This document shows positions 17,327 through 25,465 of a stretch of DNA of 51,000 bases, piece by piece. How positions within the stretch are numbered: the first letter of the stretch is position 1; every line of letters begins with the position of its first letter. Origin of the DNA: Acidobacteriota bacterium. Lineage in GTDB: Bacteria > Acidobacteriota > Terriglobia > 2-12-FULL-54-10. The DNA is taken from NCBI GenBank assembly GCA_009691245.1, contig SHUM01000022.1, positions 1-51,000 on the forward strand. Direction: 5' to 3'. The notes under the pieces are model-generated. The model made no database searches and was not told the DNA's origin. It saw only the letters and a program-made list of their open reading frames with translations. Position numbers and translations under genes: made by a program.

Positions 17327-17464
17327 GCTGAGCTGCCGCTTCCGCTTTCCGGGCCATCCGCGATTGCATTGCGCGCGGGGGCGAATCTATGCTTCATCCT
17401 ACTCAGCTAGTCTATCACCCGAAATGCTGCCGTGCGTCAATGGACTGAAACGGGGGTCCAAGCA

Positions 17465-17543
17465 GAGCGCGACCCCAAGGGGCGGACCCGTTCAACGAGT
17501 ACCAATGACCGTTGAACGGATTCGCCCCTTGCGGGTCGCGGCT
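17465..17543. repeat. Imperfect palindromic repeat
   Basis: Arms agcgcgaccccaaggggcgg and ccccttgcgggtcgcg pair with a few mismatches, and an inner perfect pair (cgttcaacg / cgttgaacg) closes the hairpin. It lies between psd and the DUF465 gene and resembles the family A elements in its gcgaccc words. Confidence 0.7.
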
Positions 17544-17563
17544 CGGCGTAGGCGATCCCTTGC

Positions 17564-17791
17564 CTATGCGGTCTGCAAGCGCCGGTGGAGAATATCTTCC
17601 ATGCGGTCCTTCAGGGAGAGCTTCAATTTCTTGATTCTGATTTCTTCGACTTGTTCGGCTTCCGTCAGATGGGGGCGGTCCATTAGTTCTTGCAACATGG
17701 ATTTACATCTAGAATGTTCGTGGAATAGGCGGGCGTATTCTGCGTCCTGCGCTAACAACTGCTCTTTAACTTCTTGTTCGTTGATTTGCAT
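17564..17791 (-). CDS. Small DUF465 (YdcH-like) protein
   Basis: A 75-residue, strongly charged, all-helical protein (INEQEVKEQLLAQDAEYARL, then LTEAEQVEEIRIKKLKLSLK) of the DUF465/YdcH family. These small coiled-coil proteins are common and have no settled function. The ATG at 17791 has AAGGAGGAAT upstream. It is on the same strand as tsaB-rimI upstream and psd downstream, but intergenic spaces on both sides suggest its own unit. Confidence 0.85.
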   Translation of the reverse strand: MQINEQEVKEQLLAQDAEYARLFHEHSRCKSMLQELMDRPHLTEAEQVEEIRIKKLKLSLKDRMEDILHRRLQTA

Positions 17792-17965
17792 TGATGCTCG
17801 ATTCCTCCTTCATGCCAGGTGGGATGAGGCTCGACGTCTCCAAACTACCACCGAACCATTCCAAATTCAAGAACATCGCCATGCAATATTTTGCGGGGGG
17901 AGGAGGGGGCAGGCGTTCTTTCTAACTGACTGATCCCCGGCGCGTCCAGCCACTCGATCTGCCAG

Positions 17966-18436
17966 TCAAGCTGGCGGCTTCTTCAGCGCCAGAATCAGGG
18001 CGTCCTCAACCGGGTTGCTGTAGTAGCCTCGCCGTATTCCTTGAGCGGAAAAGCCCAATTTTTGGTAAAGACCCCGCGCCGCCGCGTTGCTTTGCCGGAC
18101 TTCCAGAAACGCTCGCTCAGCGCCCAGCGCAAACGCTCTTTCTACTGCCGCAGCCACCAGCGCTCCGCCGATACCGCCGCGGCGCGCCGCGCCACTCACC
18201 GCCAGATTCAGTATTTCCGCTTCGCCCGCCACCACACGCGCGCAGATGAATCCCAGCAGTTCCCCGCCCGGCGCATCGGCGGTTGCCACCCACCCAAAAC
18301 CAGTCACTTGCGCTGAGCCCTGCCTGCTCAACAAATCGGCGTAGGCTTGCGCACTCCAATGCGCCGCGCCCGGAGAAGCCGCCGTCAATTCAGCGGCCGT
18401 GACGGCATCGGCAACGGACATGGCGCGCAATGGCAT
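17966..18436 (-). CDS. rimI: Ribosomal protein S18-alanine N-acetyltransferase-like GNAT
   Basis: A 156-residue GNAT acetyltransferase. The acetyl-CoA loop is RRGGIGGALV near residue 95, preceded by the AEILNLAVSG strand and followed by LEVRQSNAAARGLYQKLGF, the classic GNAT signature of RimI. RimI acetylates the N-terminal alanine of ribosomal protein S18. Its place directly downstream of tsaB (28-base gap) supports the assignment, since tsaB-rimI pairs are widespread. Two ATG codons in tandem (18439, 18436) follow AAGGAA; the frame open to 18757 overlaps tsaB and is not used. Confidence 0.85.
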   Translation of the reverse strand: MPLRAMSVADAVTAAELTAASPGAAHWSAQAYADLLSRQGSAQVTGFGWVATADAPGGELLGFICARVVAGEAEILNLAVSGAARRGGIGGALVAAAVERAFALGAERAFLEVRQSNAAARGLYQKLGFSAQGIRRGYYSNPVEDALILALKKPPA

Positions 18437-18464
18437 CATTTCCTTTACGGGCCTTCCAGACCTT

Positions 18465-19235
18465 CTATATATTCCTGAACAATTCGGCGTCCGAAGCACG
18501 GACATAGTTGGCGTCCACCGCCGCGGCGTCCACTCCACCGCCCCGGCGCAATCGGTCGATCCCCAAACGCGCCAGAGTATCCGCCATGCAATTAGGCGTG
18601 GCCACCAGCGAGGAACCAGGGAATCCCGCGGCAGTGATGGTGTCAGCCCAAAGGCCAATCTCTGGTGAGCAGATTCGCGGCATATTGTTAATGGATGCCG
18701 CGGGCAAGCTCCCGCAACGGTCCAACAGGTCACGCAGCGAACCGACTGTTTCCGCACCCACCAATTTCATTTGCTCTCCGGCTCTCTCGTAGATCGCGCC
18801 GAACACTTGCGCCCGGCGAGCGTCGAGGATGGGCACCCAAACCACCGGCGTGGCCGCGGCTGAATCAACAGAATCGGCCACCTCTTCAGCCGCACGGGCG
18901 ATCAGCTCCAGCGTGGAGACGGCCACCACCGGTTTGCCATGCACTTCGGCAAAGCCCTTCACCGCCGCCGCGCCCACGCGTATGGCCGTAAAGGAGCCGG
19001 GGCCAATCGAGACAGCGTAGCCTGCCATATCCGCCGTAGTCAGATGATGGCGTCCGAGCAAGCTGGCAATCTCATCGTGCAGCGCCGTGCCCGTCCGCTC
19101 GGACGATAGGCCGGCTTGCTCCAGCAGCTCATTGACACCCGCCCCATCCTTCTCTCGATAACATACGAGCGCGATGCTGCCGTGTCCTGAACTGGTTTCG
19201 ACCGCCAGTAGATATTGATCGTGTACGCTTGTCAT
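18465..19235 (-). CDS. tsaB: tRNA threonylcarbamoyladenosine biosynthesis protein TsaB
   Basis: TsaB is the scaffold partner of TsaD in making the t6A base of ANN-decoding tRNAs. It has the ASKHA-type fold: LLAVETSSGHGSIAL at the N-terminus, GPGSFTAIRVG near residue 75, GKPVVAVSTLE, and VWVPILDARRAQVF. The 256-residue length is near the family norm, and the C-terminus ends DANYVRASDAELF, the usual closing motif. Start at 19235 (ATG). It heads a two-gene unit with rimI, divergent from the site-2 protease gene; a family B-like foldback lies between them. Confidence 0.88.
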   Translation of the reverse strand: MTSVHDQYLLAVETSSGHGSIALVCYREKDGAGVNELLEQAGLSSERTGTALHDEIASLLGRHHLTTADMAGYAVSIGPGSFTAIRVGAAAVKGFAEVHGKPVVAVSTLELIARAAEEVADSVDSAAATPVVWVPILDARRAQVFGAIYERAGEQMKLVGAETVGSLRDLLDRCGSLPAASINNMPRICSPEIGLWADTITAAGFPGSSLVATPNCMADTLARLGIDRLRRGGGVDAAAVDANYVRASDAELFRNI

Positions 19236-19270
19236 TTAACTTCTTCCACACACGCCGCGTAATGGGGAGC

Positions 19271-19375
19271 TGTCGTCCTGAGCGCGGCGCCTGAGGACAG
19301 CGAAGTATATGCTTTGCATTCTTCGCTGGAGCAAAAGCAGATACTTCGTCGCTACGCTCCTCAGGAGGACATTTT
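19271..19375. repeat. Foldback repeat, divergent family B member
   Basis: gtcctgagcgcggcgcctgag pairs imperfectly with ctacgctcctcaggaggac across a centre of about 60 bases that contains its own shorter match (gcgaagtat / atacttcg). It lies between the divergent tsaB and site-2 protease genes. Confidence 0.65.
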
Positions 19376-19476
19376 CCAAACCGACCCACTACCACGCAAT
19401 TGTTCAATATACTCCGGATGGAAATGGGTGTGCTACCATTCCGGTTACACCCAAGGGTTGTACGCTAGGAGAATGA

Positions 19477-20142
19477 GTGGACCGCCAAGTCGTCGAAATC
19501 ATTTTTCAGATCATCGCTTTTCTGTTCGCCATCAGTGTTCATGAATCAGCGCACGCCTGGTCGGCGAGCTACTTCGGAGACGACACGGCGCGGCTGCTGG
19601 GGCGTATCTCGCTCAACCCCATCCGCCACATCGACCCCATCGGCACGGTGTTGATGCCGGTGATGGCCGCGGTCACCGGCGTCCCGCTGCTGGGCTGGGC
19701 CAAGCCCACTCCGGTGAACCCATTGCGCCTGCGCCACCGCGTGCGCGACAACATGCTGGTGGCCGCCGCCGGTCCGATCAGCAATTTCATGGTGGCCATC
19801 GCCGTGGTCATCGTCTATAAAACTTTGCTGCTGGCCACGGGAGGAAACATCGCGGAAGATTCGCTGCTCTATCCGCTGCTGCTCCTGCTGGATATGGCCT
19901 TGACGGTGAACGTGATCCTGGCCGTCTTTAACTTCCTGCCCATCCCGCCGCTCGATGGCAGCCATATTCTGGAGGGCCTGCTGCCGGATTCACTAAAGGA
20001 TGCCTATGCGTCGCTGCAACAATTCAGCTTCCTCATTCTAATCGCAGTCCTCATGTATGCGGACCTCTCCGTCGTCTATCGTCCCATCCTGGGCTTCTTT
20101 TATTTTCTGCTGCTGGCTGGCAATTCCCAGTTCGCGCTTTAG
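19477..20142 (+). CDS. Site-2 protease family (M50) membrane metalloprotease
   Basis: A 221-residue intramembrane zinc protease homologue. The HExxH motif is HESAHAW at about residue 22 within the first membrane helix, and the second metal motif is NFLPIPPLDG near residue 150. About five hydrophobic segments are visible, including NMLVAAAGPISNFMVAI. This short group (Rip3/YwhC-like, no PDZ or CBS domain) is common and its substrates are unknown. The GTG at 19477 is chosen because AGGAG sits five bases upstream; there is no in-frame ATG near it. It is followed by trpS on the same strand. Confidence 0.88.
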   Translation: MDRQVVEIIFQIIAFLFAISVHESAHAWSASYFGDDTARLLGRISLNPIRHIDPIGTVLMPVMAAVTGVPLLGWAKPTPVNPLRLRHRVRDNMLVAAAGPISNFMVAIAVVIVYKTLLLATGGNIAEDSLLYPLLLLLDMALTVNVILAVFNFLPIPPLDGSHILEGLLPDSLKDAYASLQQFSFLILIAVLMYADLSVVYRPILGFFYFLLLAGNSQFAL

Positions 20143-20245
20143 CCGCGACTCTATTCATCGTTATAATGTATGGTTACAATGTATGGGTACCCGCAACGCC
20201 ATGCAGGAATCAGATTTTTAGCTATCTCGGGAGAGACCTTTAGCC

Positions 20246-21301
20246 GTGCCGCCAGCCACACCCCTAGCCGTGCCACCGACGACGCCTGCTGTCCCGGCCG
20301 ACGCTCGTGTCTTGAGCGGACTGCGCCCCACTGGCAAAATTCACATCGGCCACCTGGTCGGCGCGCTTGCCAACTGGATTGAGCTGCAAAAGAAATACAA
20401 CTGCTATTTCTTCGTCGCCGACTGGCACGCGCTCACCACGCACTACGCCGACACCAGTGGGCTGCAGCAATTCATTCTGGACTCGGTAACGGACTATCTC
20501 GCCGTCGGAGTGGACCCTGCAAAGGCCGTGATATTCCAGCAATCGCGCGTGCCCGAGCACGCCGAACTGCACCTGCTGCTCTCTCTCATCACGCCGCTCG
20601 GCTGGCTGGAACGCACGCCCACCTACAAGGAGCAGCGCGAGAATATTCAGGACAAGGACCTCGGCACCTACGGCTTCCTCGGCTACCCTGTGCTGCAATC
20701 GGCGGACATATTGATTTACAAAGCCGGGTTCGTCCCGGTAGGCGCGGATCAGGTGGCGCACATCGAACTGACGCGTGAAATCTGCCGCCGCTTCGCCAAT
20801 TTCTACGGGCCGATTTTCCCCGAGCCGCAGCCTCTGCTGACGCCCACGCCACGCCTGCTGGGAACCGATGGCCGCAAGATGTCAAAGAGCTACGGCAACG
20901 CCATCTTCCTCAGCGACACGGAAACGGAGATTCGCGCCAAGGTTTCCAACATGCTGACCGACCCGGCGCGCCAGAGGCGCACTGATCCCGGCAACCCGGA
21001 CGTCTGCCCCGTCTTCGGACTCCACAAACTTTGCTCGCCCCAGGAGACCATAGACACGGTCAACACCGAATGCCGCCGCGCCGGCATCGGCTGCGTGGAT
21101 TGCAAGAAGCAGATGGCCGGGAATCTGGCGCAGTGGATCGCGCCCTTCACCGAGCGCCGCAACAAGATCGTGCAGCAGCCCGACCAGGTCTGGGACGTGC
21201 TGGAGCGGGGATCGCAGCGCGCGAGAGAGACCGCCGCGCAAACCATGGAAGAAGTTCGTGCAGCCATGAACCTGAAGCAACCGGCGCTCGACGCAAAGTA
21301 A
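20246..21301 (+). CDS. trpS: Tryptophan-tRNA ligase, Fe-S-motif type
   Basis: Charges tRNA-Trp. Class I synthetase motifs are KIHIGHLVGA near residue 33 (HIGH) and GRKMSKSYGN near residue 210 (KMSKS). The anticodon-side region holds four cysteines in the order C-x21-C-x6-C-x2-C (VCPVFGLHKL, then TECRRAGIGCVDCKK). Thermotoga TrpRS carries a [4Fe-4S] cluster on a nearly identical C-x22-C-x6-C-x2-C pattern, so this enzyme probably binds one too. A Pro/Ala-rich stretch of about 20 residues precedes the catalytic domain. Start is the GTG at 20246 with GGGAGAG ten bases upstream. The 351-residue length is normal. Confidence 0.92.
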   Translation: MPPATPLAVPPTTPAVPADARVLSGLRPTGKIHIGHLVGALANWIELQKKYNCYFFVADWHALTTHYADTSGLQQFILDSVTDYLAVGVDPAKAVIFQQSRVPEHAELHLLLSLITPLGWLERTPTYKEQRENIQDKDLGTYGFLGYPVLQSADILIYKAGFVPVGADQVAHIELTREICRRFANFYGPIFPEPQPLLTPTPRLLGTDGRKMSKSYGNAIFLSDTETEIRAKVSNMLTDPARQRRTDPGNPDVCPVFGLHKLCSPQETIDTVNTECRRAGIGCVDCKKQMAGNLAQWIAPFTERRNKIVQQPDQVWDVLERGSQRARETAAQTMEEVRAAMNLKQPALDAK

Positions 21302-21320
21302 CACCGAGTCCCCCAACCGT

Positions 21321-21400
21321 CGTCATCCCGAGCGCAGCGAGGGACCTGCTGTTCCGGCGCGACGAAGAACAGCAGTTCCCTCGCTGCGCTCGGGATGACG
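21321..21400. repeat. Foldback repeat, family B
   Basis: Arms beginning cgtcatcccgagcgcagcga and ending cgctgcgctcgggatgacg pair over about 30 bases. It lies between trpS and scpA on the same strand. Confidence 0.85.
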
Positions 21401-21466
21401 ACTAATTTGGGATGACGACTATTAGGTGAGCGAGAACAAGAAGCAAAACTCGATCGAAGAATAATC

Positions 21467-22249
21467 ATGGATTCATCGCTGAACATTAATATTGAGGCTT
21501 ACGCCGGGCCGCTGGACCTACTGCTGGACTTGATCCGCAAGCAGGAGATCAACATCTACGACATTCCCATCGCCACCATCACCGGGCAGTATCTCGAATA
21601 TGTTCACACCAACATCGAGAAGCTGGATACGGAAGTCGCGGGGGATTTTCTGGTGATGGCCGCCACGCTGATTCAGATCAAGTCGAAGATGCTGCTGCCT
21701 CCCGACCCCAATGAGGGCGACGAGGATGACGATCCGCGCAAGGAACTGGTCTATCAACTCCTGGAGCACGAAAAGTTCAAGCAGGCGGCGGCGATGTTGC
21801 AGCAGAAGCAGATTGTGCAGGCGGCAAGCTGGTCATCACCGGGGTTGCGCGAGTTCCTCTCCTCAGAGGATGGACCCGGCGACGAGCCCGACCTTGCTGT
21901 CTCACTGCACGATCTGGTGAAGGCCTTTCAGGCGGTGATTGATCGCGCCAAGGTTCGCCCACTGCTCGATATACCGGAAGAGCAGGTCAGCGTGGCCGAG
22001 ATGATGCGCACGCTCTGCGACCTGCTCGCCGCGCGCGCCACGCCGGTGCCGTTGAAGGAAGTTTTGGATGGACTGCGCTCGCGCGATGCGGCTGTGGCCA
22101 CCTTCCTCGCTCTGCTCGAACTGGTGCGACTGCAAGCCATCGCGGTACGCCAGAGCGAACTATTCGGCGAGATCGAGTTGCGCAAACACCGCCAGTTTTC
22201 CAATGCCGTCGCCAGTTTGCAGGAAGGCAGTGGCGGCGATTATCGCTGA
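21467..22249 (+). CDS. scpA: Segregation and condensation protein A
   Basis: The kleisin that bridges the SMC heads with ScpB in chromosome condensation. The 260-residue product shows the family opening YAGPLDLLLDLIRKQEINIYDIPI, then FLVMAATLIQIKSKMLLP near residue 65, an acidic linker with DPRKELVYQLLEHEKFK, and a C-terminal winged-helix part (TFLALLELVRLQAIAVRQSELFGEI). Start is the ATG at 21467; GATCGAAGAATAATC precedes it, a weak ribosome site. scpB follows about 100 bases downstream, separated by a single arm of the family A repeat. Confidence 0.93.
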   Translation: MDSSLNINIEAYAGPLDLLLDLIRKQEINIYDIPIATITGQYLEYVHTNIEKLDTEVAGDFLVMAATLIQIKSKMLLPPDPNEGDEDDDPRKELVYQLLEHEKFKQAAAMLQQKQIVQAASWSSPGLREFLSSEDGPGDEPDLAVSLHDLVKAFQAVIDRAKVRPLLDIPEEQVSVAEMMRTLCDLLAARATPVPLKEVLDGLRSRDAAVATFLALLELVRLQAIAVRQSELFGEIELRKHRQFSNAVASLQEGSGGDYR

Positions 22250-22257
22250 TGTTGTTC

Positions 22258-22290
22258 GTCCGAGCCGCGACAGTTATGGAGCGGTAACGG
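22258..22290. repeat. Single arm of family A repeat
   Basis: gtccgagccgcgacagttat matches the arms at 661-787 closely, but no second arm is visible before scpB. It occupies part of the short space between scpA and scpB. Confidence 0.55.
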
Positions 22291-22345
22291 TCGGCACACG
22301 TTGACCTAACTTTAAATCAGGAATTGGTGGAGACCGCAATACAGC

Positions 22346-23167
22346 ATGAGTGAGATGACTATGGAAGAATTGATGCCGGATAGCCAACAGAATGTGCCGG
22401 AGCAGACGCAGAGCGAAGCGGACGCTTCCTCCGCCGACCGCAGCCTGAAGTCCGCGATTGAGGCCATCATCTACGTCGCGAGCGAACCCGTCTCGGTCGA
22501 GCAGATCGCCAAGGCCGTCGATAACACGTCGGACGCGGGCGACATCGAGAAAGCGCGAGCCGCCGCGCGGACTGCCGTCATCCGGGCCATCGCGCAGCTT
22601 CAGCAGGAGTATCAGATTGACGCCCGCGGCATCGAGATCCGCGAGATCGCCGGCGGCTATAAGATGTTCACCAAGCCCGAGCATCATGACACGGTGCGCC
22701 GCTTCGTGAAAGGTCTCACGCCACCGCTGCGCCTGTCGATGGCGGCTCTGGAAACACTGGCCACCATCGCCTATCGCCAGCCGCTCACCGCGCCGGAAAT
22801 TCAAGCCGTGCGCGGCGTGCAGGGCACCGGCGTGCTGAAAACGCTGCTCGACCGCAAACTGATCCACACCGCCGGACGCAAGAACGTCATCGGCAAACCG
22901 ATCCTCTATAAGACAACCAAAGAGTTCCTCGTCCAGTTCGGACTGGGCAGCGTCTCTGACCTGCCCAGCATGGAGGAGTTCGAGGCCGTGCTGAAGGCGT
23001 CGTTTGGTGACGTCGGCGAGCCCACACTGCCTCTTGAAGAAAATGTTGACGGCGGATTCACGCGCGGCGAAGCCACTTCCGCGCGGGCCGATACCGACGA
23101 TTCCGATTCCGATACAAATCCGGAAGACCAGAACGATTCAGCAGATAGCGACTCCCATGCCTCTTGA
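22346..23167 (+). CDS. scpB: Segregation and condensation protein B
   Basis: ScpB dimers bind the ScpA kleisin in the SMC complex. Two winged-helix domains are seen: SAIEAIIYVASEPVSVEQIA from about residue 36, and LSMAALETLATIAYRQPLTA from about residue 130, followed by GRKNVIGKPILYKTTKEFL. The N-terminus (30 residues) and the C-terminus (about 45 residues, acidic, Asp/Ser-rich) are low-complexity extensions. The 273-residue product starts at the ATG at 22346. Its last 11 bases overlap the start of the rluB-like gene, indicating coupling. Confidence 0.92.
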   Translation: MSEMTMEELMPDSQQNVPEQTQSEADASSADRSLKSAIEAIIYVASEPVSVEQIAKAVDNTSDAGDIEKARAAARTAVIRAIAQLQQEYQIDARGIEIREIAGGYKMFTKPEHHDTVRRFVKGLTPPLRLSMAALETLATIAYRQPLTAPEIQAVRGVQGTGVLKTLLDRKLIHTAGRKNVIGKPILYKTTKEFLVQFGLGSVSDLPSMEEFEAVLKASFGDVGEPTLPLEENVDGGFTRGEATSARADTDDSDSDTNPEDQNDSADSDSHAS

Positions 23168-24695
23168 ACGTTTGCAAAAAATCATCGCCGCCGCCGGTGT
23201 GTGCTCCCGCCGCGCCGCCGAGGAACTCATCACCGCGGGCCGCGTCCGCGTGGACGGCGATATCGTCAACGAGCTGGGCGCGAAGGCTGACCCGGCCGTC
23301 TCGGAAATTATAGTGGACGGCAAGCCGCTGCGCCGCGCCGCCCCGCCCGTCTACTTGATGATGAACAAGCCGCGCGGCTGCGTAACCACCACGGATGACC
23401 CTGAGGGACGACCCACGGTAATGCAGTTCGTCTCGCGCATCAAAGAGCGGCTCTATCCAGTCGGTCGTCTCGACTTCCACAGCGAAGGCCTGCTGCTGTT
23501 CACCAACGACGGCGAGTTCGCCAACCGCATCCTGGCCACCGGCTACGGCATCAACAAAACTTACATGGCCAAGGTTCACGGCACGCCTTCGCCCGAGGCG
23601 CTCGCCAACCTGCGCAAGGGCATAATGATGGACGGCCGCCGCACTCTGCCCTCCGAGATTAGCGCGCTCCCGGCGCAAAGTCGCGGCGAAGACTGGCGCG
23701 AGCCAAACAAGAAACTGTATGCCGAGAAGGATGCGCGTCGAAATCCGCGCGCAGCAGCAGAGAAGTCCGAGAAGGACGACGGCAACCCGTGGTATGAAGT
23801 GATCCTGCAGGAAGGGCGGCAAAACCAAATCCGCCGCATGTTCGAGCTGGTGGGCCATCCCGTGCGCAAGCTGCGCCGGGTGCGCATCGGCCGCCTCAGC
23901 CTGGGTCTGCTGAAGCCCGGCGAAGTCCGCCACCTGATGCCCGGCGAAGTCCGCCAGCTCATGATGGGCGAAAAGAATCGCACCGCCAGCGCGCCTAAAT
24001 TTCCGCGCCCGCTTCGCGCAACATCAGCGGCACCGCGGCCATCCGCGCCGCCCAGGACCGCCACCCGCCCCTACGTCGGACGTCCAGCCGCCGCCCGCAC
24101 GTTTACACCCCGTCCCATGGGTGAGCGCCCGATGAGCGGCGCACGTCCGTTCAACACACGCCCGGCGCCATCACGTCCAACTGAAAATCGCCCAACCAGC
24201 GCGCCCCCATTCAACGATCGCCTGGCGCCATCACGTCCCACGGGCGATCGCCCAGCCAGTTCACGCCCGTTCGCATCGCGCCCCACCGGAGCACGGCCAA
24301 CCGGCACGCGTCCATTCAGCCCACGCCCGGATTCATTTCGTCCAACGGGAGCTCGGCCAACCGGCGCGCGTCCGTTCGCATCACGCCCAACGGGAGCACG
24401 CCCGACCAGCCCGCGTCCATTCAACGACCGCCCGGCTGCATCACGTCCAACTGGTGATCACCCAACCAGCTCACGCCCATTCGCATCACGCCCAACGGGA
24501 GCACGCCCGACCGGCGCGCGTCCGTTTGGGGCGCGCCCAACCAACCCACGTCTGGTTTCATCCGGCGCATCTGGCGCTCGGCCAACCGGCTCACGTCCGA
24601 CAGCGCCACCGCGCCGCCCGTCCGGTGGACCTGGTCGCCCGCCATCCCGCTCCGGTCCACCATCCCGTTCCGGCGCTCCGCGACGCCGTCCGTAG
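23157..24695 (+). CDS. rluB: RluB-like rRNA pseudouridine synthase with repetitive basic tail
   Basis: Residues 1-60 form an S4 RNA-binding domain (MPLERLQKIIAAAGVCSRRAAEELI). The pseudouridine synthase domain has the catalytic aspartate in VGRLDFHSEGLLLFTNDG and ends with EGRQNQIRRMFELVGHPVRKL. Such enzymes modify helix 89 of 23S rRNA. An insertion of about 50 residues (SRGEDWREPNKKLYAEKD) splits the domain. From about residue 280 to the end at 512 the protein is a disordered Arg/Pro/Thr/Ser tail made of units of 15-20 residues beginning RPF (RPFASRPTGARPT is repeated). The start at 23157 overlaps scpB; scpA-scpB-rluB order is conserved in many bacteria. Confidence 0.9.
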   Translation: MPLERLQKIIAAAGVCSRRAAEELITAGRVRVDGDIVNELGAKADPAVSEIIVDGKPLRRAAPPVYLMMNKPRGCVTTTDDPEGRPTVMQFVSRIKERLYPVGRLDFHSEGLLLFTNDGEFANRILATGYGINKTYMAKVHGTPSPEALANLRKGIMMDGRRTLPSEISALPAQSRGEDWREPNKKLYAEKDARRNPRAAAEKSEKDDGNPWYEVILQEGRQNQIRRMFELVGHPVRKLRRVRIGRLSLGLLKPGEVRHLMPGEVRQLMMGEKNRTASAPKFPRPLRATSAAPRPSAPPRTATRPYVGRPAAARTFTPRPMGERPMSGARPFNTRPAPSRPTENRPTSAPPFNDRLAPSRPTGDRPASSRPFASRPTGARPTGTRPFSPRPDSFRPTGARPTGARPFASRPTGARPTSPRPFNDRPAASRPTGDHPTSSRPFASRPTGARPTGARPFGARPTNPRLVSSGASGARPTGSRPTAPPRRPSGGPGRPPSRSGPPSRSGAPRRRP

Positions 24696-24711
24696 AATAT
24701 TTCATCTTCAT

Positions 24712-24912
24712 CCCCGCAGGGGATATACAGGATAGCCCGGGGCACCGCCCCCGGAACCTGTTTCATAAAACAATTCGACCCTGAAAGAGTCGCACTCTTG
24801 AAGCACCGGGCGCCTGAAAACCTTGTGCGACCCTTTCAGGGTCGAATCGTTTTTTGGGTACGCATCTTACCGGAGGCGGTGCCCCCGGCTATCCTGTATA
24901 TCCCCTGCGGGG
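24712..24912. repeat. 200-bp foldback element, family D, copy 1
   Basis: Outer arms (ccccgcaggggatatacagg at the left, cctgtatatcccctgcgggg at the right) are exact complements over 20 bases and continue with minor gaps. Inner arms at 24774-24795 and 24825-24846 pair almost perfectly (one mismatch). The same architecture and words occur at 35708-35910. It fills most of the gap between rluB and the VOC pseudogene. No transposase gene is inside. Confidence 0.88.
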
Positions 24913-25019
24913 AACTAACTGCGCGATGAACGTGATTTTTTAACTGCACCATTCTGGGACACGTGTAAAATACACGTGTCGGTGGCAGCCCCCAACGAAA
25001 ATCCAACTGGAGAGAAATC

Positions 25020-25454
25020 ATGGCACGCACCAGCACTTATCTAAATTTCCCACGCTAGACCGAAGCCGCGTTCAATTTCTACAAGTCCGTTTTCGGCAGC
25101 GAATTCATTGGCGGGATCATGCGATGGGGCGACATACCCGCGCAGCCCGGCGCGCCGCCGATGTCGGACACGGACAAGAAGCTCATCATGCACATCGAGC
25201 TGGCCATCACGGGCGGCCACGTCATCATGGGAACGGACTCTCCCGAGTCCATCGGCCCGGCGCTGAAGTTCGGCAACAACACCTACATCAATCTGGAACC
25301 AGACACTCGTGCCGAAACAGAACCTCTATTCAAGGCCCTGTCCGCCGACGGAAAAATCGGGATGCCCCTGCAGGAAATGTTTTGGGGAGCCTACTTCGGC
25401 TCCTGCACCGATAAATACGGCGTGCAATGGATGTTCAACTGCGTAGCAAAGTAG
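25020..25454 (+). pseudogene. VOC-family (PhnB-like) protein gene with in-frame amber codon
   Basis: The frame from the ATG at 25020 (TGGAGAGAAATC upstream) reads MARTSTYLNFPR, then TAG at 25056-25058, then TEAAFNFYKSVFG and on to the stop at 25454. The whole is a 144-codon vicinal-oxygen-chelate protein of the PhnB/YP_ family; the sequence YLNFPGNTEEAFNFY is typical, so the stop falls in the first structural element. After the TAG the next ATG is at 25119, too late for a complete fold. It is a nonsense mutant, a base-calling error, or a suppressed amber. TAG is a normal stop for many genes here, so genome-wide reassignment is unlikely. Confidence 0.7.
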
Positions 25455-25465
25455 CCCTAGCGGCC

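Noticed and set aside
20150-20245. Leader peptide with Trp codon upstream of trpS
   Set aside because: An ATG TAT GGT TAC AAT GTA TGG frame exists, but it has no good ribosome site, runs on for many codons and is followed by no terminator stem. Unlike the aroF leader, the parts do not fit together.
24421-24766. Minus-strand frames opposite the rluB tail
   Set aside because: They mirror the repetitive Arg/Pro-coding DNA (giving Gly/Arg/Val repeats) and have no start signals.
25056-25058. Pyrrolysine or genome-wide amber reassignment
   Set aside because: Many clear genes in this window end in TAG, and no pylT-like or suppressor tRNA is visible. A single-gene mutation or error is more likely.
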